Positions 44,776-52,259 of a DNA stretch of 64,000 bases are shown in pieces. Source of the DNA: Pseudoduganella aquatica (GTDB taxonomy: Bacteria > Pseudomonadota > Gammaproteobacteria > Burkholderiales > Burkholderiaceae_D); assembly GCF_009857595.1 (NCBI RefSeq), contig NZ_WWCU01000021.1, positions 1-64,000 on the forward strand, read 5' to 3'. Both the position numbers and the translations under genes were made by a program. The notes under the pieces are model-generated. The model searched no databases. It was given only the letters and a program-made list of their open reading frames with translations, and was not told where the DNA came from. The stretch's first letter is position 1. Each line of letters begins with the position of its first letter.

Positions 44776-45206
44776 AGCTTGGACTCGACGGCCGTTTGCA
44801 GCTGCTCAAGGAAGCCGGTAACGATGGCCAGCGTGGCCGGATCGGCGTCGCCCAGCAGCTCCTGGCGGAAGGCGTTGGCCTCTTTCTTCACGCGGTTGTA
44901 GATGTCGTTGCCGTCCGGCGTCAGCGACACCAGCTTGACGCGGCGGTCCTTGTCCGACGGCGTGCGCTGCAGGTAGCCGGCTTTCACCAGGCGGTCGATC
45001 ATGGCCACCATGGTGGGGTCTTCCACGCCGAGCAGGCGCGCCAGCTCGGTCTGCGACAGCGGCTGGCTCTTGGCAACGGCGGCGATCGCCATCCAGCTGG
45101 CCTGGCCCATGCCGAGGTCTTTCAGGCGCCGGTCCAGCGCCAGGCGCCAGGCGCGCGCGGTGGTGTGCAACGCGAGCGAGAAGCGTTCTTCGAGTGTCAA
45201 TTCCAT
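44772..45206 (-). CDS. MarR-family repressor of the efflux operon
   Basis: A 144-aa MarR protein: winged helix about 35-100 (LSQTELARLLGVEDPTMVAM, LVKAGYLQRTPSDKDRRVKL) between dimerisation helices. First gene of the emrB-channel-emrA operon. An almost perfect 24-base dyad lies 11 bases before its start, so it very probably represses its own operon and is released by a drug-like ligand. Confidence 0.93.
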   Translation of the reverse strand: MELTLEERFSLALHTTARAWRLALDRRLKDLGMGQASWMAIAAVAKSQPLSQTELARLLGVEDPTMVAMIDRLVKAGYLQRTPSDKDRRVKLVSLTPDGNDIYNRVKKEANAFRQELLGDADPATLAIVTGFLEQLQTAVESKL

Positions 45207-45217
45207 GCTGAGCTATC

Positions 45218-45241
45218 TAATGGTTAGGGATCTAACGATTA
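45218..45241. promoter_or_regulatory. MarR operator
   Basis: TAATGGTTAG, spacer GGAT, CTAACGATTA: ten-base arms with one mismatch, typical in size for MarR sites. It lies between the divergent marR and outer-membrane-protein genes, overlapping the expected marR promoter or leader. Confidence 0.75.
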
Positions 45242-45313
45242 GTGTAGCATGCTACTTTGCTCGATAGCAATGGGGCAGGCATGGTAGGCTGGCGGTATCG
45301 ATGCGGAGGAACT

Positions 45314-46126
45314 ATGGGACTGCGGAAGACGATGCGGGCGGCAATGGCGGCGGGCGCCGTCCTGGGCTGGGGCGCGCTGGCGCCGGCCATGGCGCAGCAG
45401 GGCGCGGACACGGCTGCGGGCGGACCGGAGCTGCCGCCGGTGCTGCCGTACCGGCCCTCGGTGTCCAGTCCGGCGCAACTGCCGGCGCCGGGACAGCTGG
45501 AACTGGAGCTCGGCGGCCTGGCCAGCCGCGACGGCGGCGCGCGGCGCGCCAGCCTGCCCTACACCCTCAAGCTGGCGTTCAGCCCGGAGTGGGGCGTGCT
45601 GCTGGGCGGCGAGGCCTGGGTATCGCAGCGCGATGACGGCGCTTCCCGCTTGCGCGGCGTGGGCGACACCTTGTTGGTCGTCAAGCGCGCCTGGGCCATG
45701 GGCGAAGGCAGCGCGCTGGGGCTGGAACTCGGCGCCAAGATGCCCACCGCCCGGGACGGCATCGGCAGCGGGCGGCCGGATTACAGCGTGAACGGCATAC
45801 TCAGCCGCGACTTCGGCAGCGTGCACATGGACGCCAACCTGAACCTGGCGCGGCTGGGCGGCGCCGAACCCGGCCTGGGGCGGGTGCAGACCGGCGCTTC
45901 CGCCTCCTTCTCGGTGCCGCTGGACGAGCGCTGGGGCGCCACGGCCGAACTGGCCGGCACGCACCGCAGCGGCGCGCCCGGCACCGCGCAGCTGCTGCTG
46001 GCGGCGGCTTACAGCCCGCATCCGAGGCTGACCATCGACTTTGGCCTGGCGCGCGGCATTACCCGCGCCGCGCCGGACTGGCAGTTCTTCAGCGGAATTG
46101 TGTTGCCGTTGGTAAACTTTTGGTAG
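45314..46126 (+). CDS. Outer-membrane beta-barrel protein, transporter-like
   Basis: A 270-aa protein with a signal peptide ending APAMAQ and an antiparallel strand-rich body (LPYTLKLAFSPEWGVLLGGE, SVNGILSRDFGSVHMDANLN, LLLAAAYSPHPRLTIDFGLA) ending in W, as outer-membrane barrels do. It resembles the loosely named transporter family near phenol-degradation MetA proteins. GGAGGA precedes ATG 45314. It is divergent from marR and could be co-regulated through the same dyad. Confidence 0.75.
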   Translation: MGLRKTMRAAMAAGAVLGWGALAPAMAQQGADTAAGGPELPPVLPYRPSVSSPAQLPAPGQLELELGGLASRDGGARRASLPYTLKLAFSPEWGVLLGGEAWVSQRDDGASRLRGVGDTLLVVKRAWAMGEGSALGLELGAKMPTARDGIGSGRPDYSVNGILSRDFGSVHMDANLNLARLGGAEPGLGRVQTGASASFSVPLDERWGATAELAGTHRSGAPGTAQLLLAAAYSPHPRLTIDFGLARGITRAAPDWQFFSGIVLPLVNFW

Positions 46127-46211
46127 AGTTATGTGCGCAAGCGTACATACATGAGGCGGCTTGCGGTTTAATATGGTGGTGCAGTAACACCCATAACTAG
46201 AAGATCGACTC

Positions 46212-46682
46212 ATGAAAAAACTCATTATCGCCGCCAGCATGCTGGCCATCTCCCTGACCGCCGCTGCTCAGAACGTTTCCATCAGCGTGGGCCAGCCGGG
46301 TTTTTACGGACGCATTGATTTGGGCAACATGGCGCCGCCTCCTGTCATTTACACGGAACCTGTCATTGTGCACCGTCCGGTGCGCGTGATTGAAGAGCCG
46401 CTGTATCTGCGCGTGCCGCCTGGCCATGCCAAGAAGTGGTCGAAACACTGCGGCGCGTACAACGCCTGCGGCCGCCGCGTGTATTTCGTGCGCGACGACT
46501 GGTATGTGAACGACTATGCGCCGCGCTACCGCTCTGAACATGGCCGCCACGACCGTGACGACCGCCGCGACGACCGCCGTGATGACCACCGCGACAAGCA
46601 TGAAGGCAAGCACGACAAGCACGACAAGCACGACAAGCACGACAACGGCCACGGCCACGGCAAAGGCCACGGCAAAGACTGA
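46212..46682 (+). CDS. Secreted His/Asp/Lys-rich repeat protein
   Basis: A 156-aa protein with a signal peptide (ends TAAAQ), a short strand-rich domain (RVIEEPLYLRVPPGHAKKWS, two Cys at HCGAYNACG), then a low-complexity tail: DRDDRRDDRRDDHRDKHEGK followed by repeated KHD and GHGHGKGHGK. The tail could bind metal ions such as nickel, copper or zinc in the periplasm; that is inferred from composition. The repeats are visible in the DNA as AAGCACGAC units near 46600-46640. Confidence 0.7.
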   Translation: MKKLIIAASMLAISLTAAAQNVSISVGQPGFYGRIDLGNMAPPPVIYTEPVIVHRPVRVIEEPLYLRVPPGHAKKWSKHCGAYNACGRRVYFVRDDWYVNDYAPRYRSEHGRHDRDDRRDDRRDDHRDKHEGKHDKHDKHDKHDNGHGHGKGHGKD

Positions 46683-46705
46683 TTTTCCACCGCCTCGGGA
46701 GCGCC

Positions 46706-48022
46706 ATGCATAGCAAGATCGTTATCGTAGGCGGCGGGGCGGGCGGGCTGGAACTGGCCTGCAAGCTGGGCCGCAAGCTGGGACCGGGGCAGGTGATGCT
46801 GGTCGACAGCCGCCTGTACCATATCTGGAAACCGTCGCTGCACGAAGTGGCGGCGGGCACGCTGGACATCCATCAGGAAGGCCTGTCCTACCAGATGCTG
46901 GCCCACGACAACGGTTTTACCTATGTGTACGGCGCCCTCACGGCGCTGGACGCGCCGGGCAAGCAGCTCACGGTGGCGGCCATCGCCACCGCCGAGCATG
47001 AGGAAGTGCTGCCCGAGCGCCGCATCGGCTATGAATCGCTGGTGCTGGCCATCGGCAGCACGTCCAATTACTTCGGCGTCCCCGGCGCCGAGGAACACAC
47101 CATATCCCTGAACGCCACCGAAGACGCCGAACGCTTCCGGCTCACGCTGCTCAAGCTGCTGACCAAGGCCGCGCTGAAAAAGGGCGCGCCGGACGCGGGG
47201 CAGGACGGTGTGGACATCGTCATCATCGGCGGCGGCGCCACCGGCGTCGAGCTGGCGGCGGAGCTGCGCGAGGCCAGCGGCGTGTATGCCGCCTACGGCT
47301 TTGGCCAGCTGGAACCCATGAAGGACGTGCGCATCACGCTGCTGGAAGGGGCGCCGCGCATCCTGGCGCCGCTGCCCGAGCGGGTGTCGGCCGCCGCGCT
47401 CAAGCTGCTGCAGGAGCGCGCCATCAAGGTGGTGACCGGTACGCGCGTGACCGCCATCGGCGCCGCGCAGGTGACGGCGGGCGAGGGCGGCCAGCCGGAC
47501 CAGCTCTATCCGGCCGACATTGTCGTCTGGGCGGCTGGCATCAAGGCGCCGGCGCTGCTGTCCACGCTGGGCTTGCCCACCGCCAAGGGCGGCCAGCTGG
47601 AGGTGGACGGCACGCTGGCCGTCAAGGGCCACGGCAATATCTACGCGCTGGGCGACTGCGCCCTATGCCTGGGGGCGGACGGCAAGGCCGTGCCGCCGCG
47701 CGCGCAGGCCGCGCACCAGCAGGCCGACTACCTCGCGCAGACTTTCCTGCGCCAGGCCCGGGGCAAGCCCCCGCAGAGCGCGCCTTATGTGTACAAGGAC
47801 TACGGCTCGCTGGTGTCCTTCGGGCAGACTTCGTCCGTGGGCAGCCTGATGGGCTCGCTCAAAGGCTTGAGCTGGTTCGTGGACGGCTTTGTGGCGCGCC
47901 TGATGTATGTGAGCTTGCACCTGATGCATCACCAGGCTGTGCTCGGCACGGTGCGCACCGGCGTGCTGGCGCTGGCGCGCTTCCTGATCAAGCGCAGCAC
48001 GCCGCTGGTGAAGCTGCACTAA
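46706..48022 (+). CDS. ndh: Type II NADH dehydrogenase (NDH-2)
   Basis: A 438-aa flavoprotein that oxidises NADH and reduces quinone without pumping protons. FAD-binding IVGGGAGGLELACKLG at the N-terminus, NAD-binding VIIGGGATGVELAAELREAS in the middle, and IYALGDCALCLG then AQAAHQQADYL near the C-terminus follow NDH-2. The C-terminal region (LKGLSWFVDGFVARLMYVSL) is amphipathic and would hold it on the membrane. Confidence 0.9.
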   Translation: MHSKIVIVGGGAGGLELACKLGRKLGPGQVMLVDSRLYHIWKPSLHEVAAGTLDIHQEGLSYQMLAHDNGFTYVYGALTALDAPGKQLTVAAIATAEHEEVLPERRIGYESLVLAIGSTSNYFGVPGAEEHTISLNATEDAERFRLTLLKLLTKAALKKGAPDAGQDGVDIVIIGGGATGVELAAELREASGVYAAYGFGQLEPMKDVRITLLEGAPRILAPLPERVSAAALKLLQERAIKVVTGTRVTAIGAAQVTAGEGGQPDQLYPADIVVWAAGIKAPALLSTLGLPTAKGGQLEVDGTLAVKGHGNIYALGDCALCLGADGKAVPPRAQAAHQQADYLAQTFLRQARGKPPQSAPYVYKDYGSLVSFGQTSSVGSLMGSLKGLSWFVDGFVARLMYVSLHLMHHQAVLGTVRTGVLALARFLIKRSTPLVKLH

Positions 48023-48041
48023 GGCTCCACTCAGAGGCCGT

Positions 48042-48755
48042 TCAGGGCTGCTGGGCCAGCGGCTTGGGCAGGATGACGGTCAGGATGGCGCCGCCGCCGC
48101 CGTTGGCCGACAGGGTCAGCACGCCGCCCAGGTAGGCGGCGCGTTCGCGCAGCACGCGCAGGCCGTGCTTGCCGCTGTCGGCGCCGATGGCGTCCGCCGG
48201 CATGGCCAGGCCGACGCCGTTGTCTTTCACGGTCAGCATGATCTCGTCTTCATTGTCGTCCACCACCACTTCCACCGCGCTGGCGCGCGCGTGGCTGGCG
48301 ATGTTGCGCAACCCTTCCTCCAGCGCGCGCAGCAGCACCACGTTGTGGCTGCGGGGACAGCGCGGCTCGTCCTCCGGCAGGCTGCACCTGGCGGCCATGC
48401 CGTGCTGCTCGCCGAACTGCGCCACCAGTTCGCCTAGCGCCACCTTTACGCCGAGAAACTCCAGCTTGTCGTTCCAGAGCCGGTGCTGCATCTGGCGGTT
48501 GGTTTCTATGATGGTGTGCAGCAGGTTCTTCATCTGCGTGGTGCGTTCCAGCAGCGCCGGGTCGGGCGGCAGCTTTTGCGTCAGCAGGCCCAGGTGCATG
48601 GTCAGCGCGGTCAGCGACGAGCCCATGCTGTCGTGCAGCTGGCGCGACAGCGAGCGGCGCTCGTTGTCCCAGCAGGCGTTGACGTGGCCGAGCAGTTCGC
48701 TCAGCTCGGCGGCGCGCTGGCTGTCGTCGGGGGCAAGATGTAACTGTGCGGACAT
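48042..48755 (-). CDS. Soluble HisKA_3 sensor histidine kinase
   Basis: A 237-aa kinase consisting only of a dimerisation/phosphoacceptor region (RRSLSRQLHDSMGSSLTALT, His in LHD) and a HATPase domain (LEEGLRNIASHARASAVEV, DNGVGLAMP, GLRVLRERAAYLGG). There is no sensor or membrane domain, so input must come from a partner. Downstream of the 552-aa hybrid kinase on the same strand (80-base gap), which may be that partner. No LuxR-type regulator adjoins it. Confidence 0.85.
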   Translation of the reverse strand: MSAQLHLAPDDSQRAAELSELLGHVNACWDNERRSLSRQLHDSMGSSLTALTMHLGLLTQKLPPDPALLERTTQMKNLLHTIIETNRQMQHRLWNDKLEFLGVKVALGELVAQFGEQHGMAARCSLPEDEPRCPRSHNVVLLRALEEGLRNIASHARASAVEVVVDDNEDEIMLTVKDNGVGLAMPADAIGADSGKHGLRVLRERAAYLGGVLTLSANGGGGAILTVILPKPLAQQP

Positions 48756-48835
48756 AGTGGTCTCAGCGTAAGAAAGTCTGTTTTTATGCGGCGATCATAC
48801 CTGAGGTTGATTTTGCCTGTCGCACCGGCGCGCGC

Positions 48836-50494
48836 TCATTGGCGCTCGGTGGCCGAGCAGGAGCCGATGGCTTTCATCAGGTGGTCGATGTCGACCGGCT
48901 TGACCAGGTGCATGTCGAAACCGGCCTCGAGCACGCGGCGCTGGTCTTCGGCCAGGCCGTAGCCGGTCAGCGCGATCAGTTTCATGCCGCGCGTGCCGTC
49001 GCTGGCGCGCAGGCGGCGCGCCACTTCGTAGCCGTCTATGCCCGGCAGGCCGATATCGACCAGCGCCAGGTCGGGGCGGAAAGTGGCCGCCAGTTCCAGT
49101 CCTTGCAGACCGTCGGCGGCGTGCCGCACTTCGTAGCCATAGCAACTCAGCATCATCGACATCATCTCGCGGCCGTCGTCGTTGTCTTCTATTAGCAGCA
49201 CGGTAGGCTTGCCGGTTTCTATGGAGTCTGTCATTGCTTGCCTCGTTTCGGATGGCCGCTCGCAGCGCGGCAGCCGGATAGTGAAGTTGCTGCCTGTGTT
49301 GGCGCCGGCGCTGTGCGCGGTCACGCTGCCGCCGTGCAGCTCGGTCAGCCGCCGCACCAGCGCCAGGCCGATGCCCAGCCCGCCCTGCGCCCGGTCCAGC
49401 GTGCGCGTGCCTTGCACGAACACCTCGAACACATGGGGCAGCAGGCTGGCCGGAATGCCCACCCCGCTGTCCTCGACCGACAGCAGCACTTCGCCGCCGT
49501 CCGTCTCGCAAAACACCGTGATGGCGCCGCCCGGCGGGGTGTATTTCAGGGCGTTGTCCATTAGATTGCAGAATATCTGTTCCAGCCGGGTGGCATCGCC
49601 GTGCACCCAGCCCGGTTCGGCTTCCAGCGTCACCGTGTGGCCGGTGCTGCGGCCGGTGGTGCGGTAGGTCTCCAGGCAGGTGGCCAGCAGCGCGGCCAGG
49701 TCCAGCGGCGCGCGGTTGAGCAAAATCTTGCCCGACATGGCGCGGCTCAGGTCCAGCAAGTCGTCCACGATGCGGCCCAGGTGGCGGCTCTGGCGCTGGA
49801 TAATCTGCTTGGCGCGCGTGACCGCGTCGCCCTGCACGCCGGGCAGGGCGATCAGCGAGGCGGCGCTGCTGATGGCGCTGAGCGGATTGCGCAGCTCGTG
49901 GCCCAGCATGGCCAGGAACTCGTCCTTGGCGTGGTTCTGCCGCTCGGCCACCTGGCGTTCTTCAATCTCGCGCGTGAGTTTTTTGTTGGCGGCCGTCAAT
50001 TCCGTGGTGCGCAGGCTGAGCTGGCGCGCCTGCCGCTTCAGCTCCTCGTTCTTCACCGCCAGCGCCACGAACACCGAGATCTTGGCGTGCAGGATTTGTG
50101 GAATGATGGGCGTAAACAGGAAGTCGACCGCGCCGCGCTGGTAGGCCTTCAGCCGGTCCAGCTCGTCGGCCACGAAGGCGGTGACGAAGATGATGGGAAT
50201 GTCGGCCGAGCGGGCGCGCTGGTGGATGGCCTCGGCCGTTTCGAAGCCGTCCATGCCGGGCATGTTTACGTCCAGCAGGATCACCGCAAAGTCGTGCATC
50301 AGCACCTGGCGCAAGCCTTCCTCGCCGGAGCGCGCCGCGATGACGTCGTAACCTTCCTGGTCCGACCATTGCGCGAGCAGGCTGGTCAATGCGAACAGGC
50401 TGTTGGCGTCGTCGTTGACGACCAGGACTTTGGGTTTGTCTACTTTAGGCACGTTGTTGTTGGAGCTTCTGGAGGGAAGGGTTTCGCCTGACAA
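48836..50494 (-). CDS. Hybrid histidine kinase REC-HisKA-HATPase-REC
   Basis: A 552-aa cytoplasmic protein. N-terminal receiver (about 20-140: VLVVNDDANSLFALTSL, ILLDVNMPGMDGFE), a coiled-coil linker, HisKA with GHELRNPLSAISSA, HATPase (NLMDNALKYTPPGG, DSGVGIP, LGIGLALVRRL) and a second receiver (VLLIEDNDDGREMM, LVDIGLPGIDGYE). A kinase fronted by a receiver suggests that it takes phosphate from another kinase. Part of the signalling block 48042-56220. Confidence 0.9.
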   Translation of the reverse strand: MSGETLPSRSSNNNVPKVDKPKVLVVNDDANSLFALTSLLAQWSDQEGYDVIAARSGEEGLRQVLMHDFAVILLDVNMPGMDGFETAEAIHQRARSADIPIIFVTAFVADELDRLKAYQRGAVDFLFTPIIPQILHAKISVFVALAVKNEELKRQARQLSLRTTELTAANKKLTREIEERQVAERQNHAKDEFLAMLGHELRNPLSAISSAASLIALPGVQGDAVTRAKQIIQRQSRHLGRIVDDLLDLSRAMSGKILLNRAPLDLAALLATCLETYRTTGRSTGHTVTLEAEPGWVHGDATRLEQIFCNLMDNALKYTPPGGAITVFCETDGGEVLLSVEDSGVGIPASLLPHVFEVFVQGTRTLDRAQGGLGIGLALVRRLTELHGGSVTAHSAGANTGSNFTIRLPRCERPSETRQAMTDSIETGKPTVLLIEDNDDGREMMSMMLSCYGYEVRHAADGLQGLELAATFRPDLALVDIGLPGIDGYEVARRLRASDGTRGMKLIALTGYGLAEDQRRVLEAGFDMHLVKPVDIDHLMKAIGSCSATERQ

Positions 50495-50650
50495 ACTGTT
50501 GACTGATCATAACAACCTGATAAATGAAAGTCAAAAGCGCCCCCGGCTATCGCGCGCACCCCGCCGCGGGCTATGTTCGGCTGCGCACATACAGTCCGGG
50601 CCGTGCATGCCATAGTGGCCTGGTGCCGACCAACCTAGAAAGGACGCATC

Positions 50651-51070
50651 ATGAATATCGATACCGTTGTGGATAAAGACTATGTGGGCAAGTGCTTCCG
50701 CGAACTGGCGGACGCCCCGGTGAGCGCGCTCAAAGGCGTCAGCGCCAGCGACGCCAAGGCGCTGGCCAAGGCCTTCAACGTCAACACGGTGCGCGACCTG
50801 GCCGAGCTGGACTTCGTGAAATGGGCGCAGGCCATCACCGTACTGGCCGGCCAGGAGCAGCCCGCGCCGCATGAAGTGGCCAAGGAAACGCTGCTGGACG
50901 AGGCGGTGGAGATGACCTTCCCGGCCAGCGATCCGATTTCGGTGGACGCCGGCATCACGCGGATCGAAGTGGCGCCGGACATGGTGAACGCGCAAGGCGA
51001 TCACCAGCACGCCGGCAAGGTGGAGCAGTCGACCGAGGAGGGCGCAGCCAGGGAAGCGGCCGCGCAGTAA
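50651..51070 (+). CDS. Hypothetical small acidic protein
   Basis: A 139-aa protein. The N-terminal half has a helix-hairpin look (LADAPVSALKGVSASDAKAL, VNTVRDLAELDFVKWAQAI). The centre carries LDEAVEMTFPASDPISV, a motif found in several small bacterial stress-type proteins. The C-terminus is Gln/Glu-rich and probably disordered. A good AGAAAGGA stands before the ATG. Function unknown; it lies alone between signalling genes. Confidence 0.7.
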   Translation: MNIDTVVDKDYVGKCFRELADAPVSALKGVSASDAKALAKAFNVNTVRDLAELDFVKWAQAITVLAGQEQPAPHEVAKETLLDEAVEMTFPASDPISVDAGITRIEVAPDMVNAQGDHQHAGKVEQSTEEGAAREAAAQ

Positions 51071-51080
51071 GATGCGGCAA

Positions 51081-51106
51081 AGGCCGCGCAGCTTGCTGCG
51101 CGGCCT
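51081..51106. terminator. Bidirectional hairpin between convergent genes
   Basis: A perfect 11-base stem (AGGCCGCGCAG with its complement) and 4-base loop CTTG sit between the stops of the small acidic protein and the REC-GGDEF gene. The T-rich tails are short, so efficiency is uncertain. Confidence 0.65.
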
Positions 51107-51131
51107 GTCCGTTTGTGCAGTGCGCGCACGT

Positions 51132-52121
51132 TCAGGCTGCCGAGGCGCTGTGGACCGGGCTGCTGGCAACGAAGGACTCGGCCTCCGCCGCCTCGCGCCG
51201 CGCCGCGCAGTGGCGGTTCTTGCCGCCGCGCTTGGCTTCGTACAGCGCCTCGTCCGCGCGCTGTATCAGCGCGGCGACATGGTCCGCATGGTCGGGATAG
51301 AGCGCAATGCCGATGCTGGTGGACAGGCGCAGCGTCAGCGCCCCCACCTGGTAGGGCTCGGACACCACTTCAATCAGCTTGCAGGCCGGTTCCTGGGCGT
51401 CGGCCAGGCTGCCCACTTCGCCCAGCACGATGACGAATTCGTCGCCGCCCACGCGCGCCACGGTGTCCTCCTTGCGCGAGGAACCGACCAGGCGGCCGGC
51501 CACCAGCTTCAGGATTTCATCGCCGCAGGCATGGCCGTGGGTGTCGTTGATGGCCTTGAAGCCGTCCAGGTCCAGATACATGACGGCGGCCCTGTGCTGG
51601 TGGCGCGCGGCGTGCTGCAGCGTGGTGGCGATGCGGTCTTCCAGCAGGCGGCGGTTGGGCAGGCCGGTGAGCGGGTCGTGCAGCGCCAGTTCCTGCTGCT
51701 GCCTGCTGTACTGCGCCAGTTCCTTGTACAGCAGGCGTACTTCCAGCATATTGTGGATGCGCTTGTGCACTTCCAGCAGGTCGAAAGGCTTGCTGATGAA
51801 GTCGCGCGCGCCCGCTTCCAGCGCGGCGATCTTGAAGCTGGGCTGGGCCGTGAGCGCCAGCACCGGCAGATAGCCTTCCTGTTCGATTTCCTTGAGGCCC
51901 TTCATGACCTGGAAGCCGTTCAGTTCGGGCATTTGCAGGTCGAGCAGGATCAGGTCGTAGCAATGCTGGCGGTGCAGTCCGCACACCTGCTCGGGCAGCA
52001 TGGTGGACGAGACGTTGCTATAGCCGGCATCGCGCAGGATTTCGAGCATCAGGTCGATATTGTCGGCGCAATCGTCGACCACCAGGATCTTGGCGTTCAG
52101 AATCTCGTCCGGACTAGGCAT
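51132..52121 (-). CDS. Response regulator diguanylate cyclase (REC-GGDEF)
   Basis: A 329-aa protein: receiver with ILVVDDCADNIDLML and phospho-acceptor D61 (LLDLQMPELNG), then GGDEF (about 150-310: HDPLTGLPNRRLL, YLDLDGFKAINDTHGHACGD, GGDEF at 225-229). RKED at 216-219 is an intact inhibitory site. It should make c-di-GMP when phosphorylated, WspR-like in layout. The large hybrid kinase begins upstream on the same strand and is a candidate partner. Confidence 0.93.
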   Translation of the reverse strand: MPSPDEILNAKILVVDDCADNIDLMLEILRDAGYSNVSSTMLPEQVCGLHRQHCYDLILLDLQMPELNGFQVMKGLKEIEQEGYLPVLALTAQPSFKIAALEAGARDFISKPFDLLEVHKRIHNMLEVRLLYKELAQYSRQQQELALHDPLTGLPNRRLLEDRIATTLQHAARHQHRAAVMYLDLDGFKAINDTHGHACGDEILKLVAGRLVGSSRKEDTVARVGGDEFVIVLGEVGSLADAQEPACKLIEVVSEPYQVGALTLRLSTSIGIALYPDHADHVAALIQRADEALYEAKRGGKNRHCAARREAAEAESFVASSPVHSASAA

Positions 52122-52259
52122 GGTAGGGTCTCATCAAAAGCGGTAGAGGCGGTCAGTTCAATGCTTTGAGTTTAGCAAAGGATAGTCGCGTTGCTTGTAG
52201 GACAGCGCCGCGTCGTCAGGTAGGAAGGCAAGTTGTTCCATGCGGCAACATCTTTTCTT

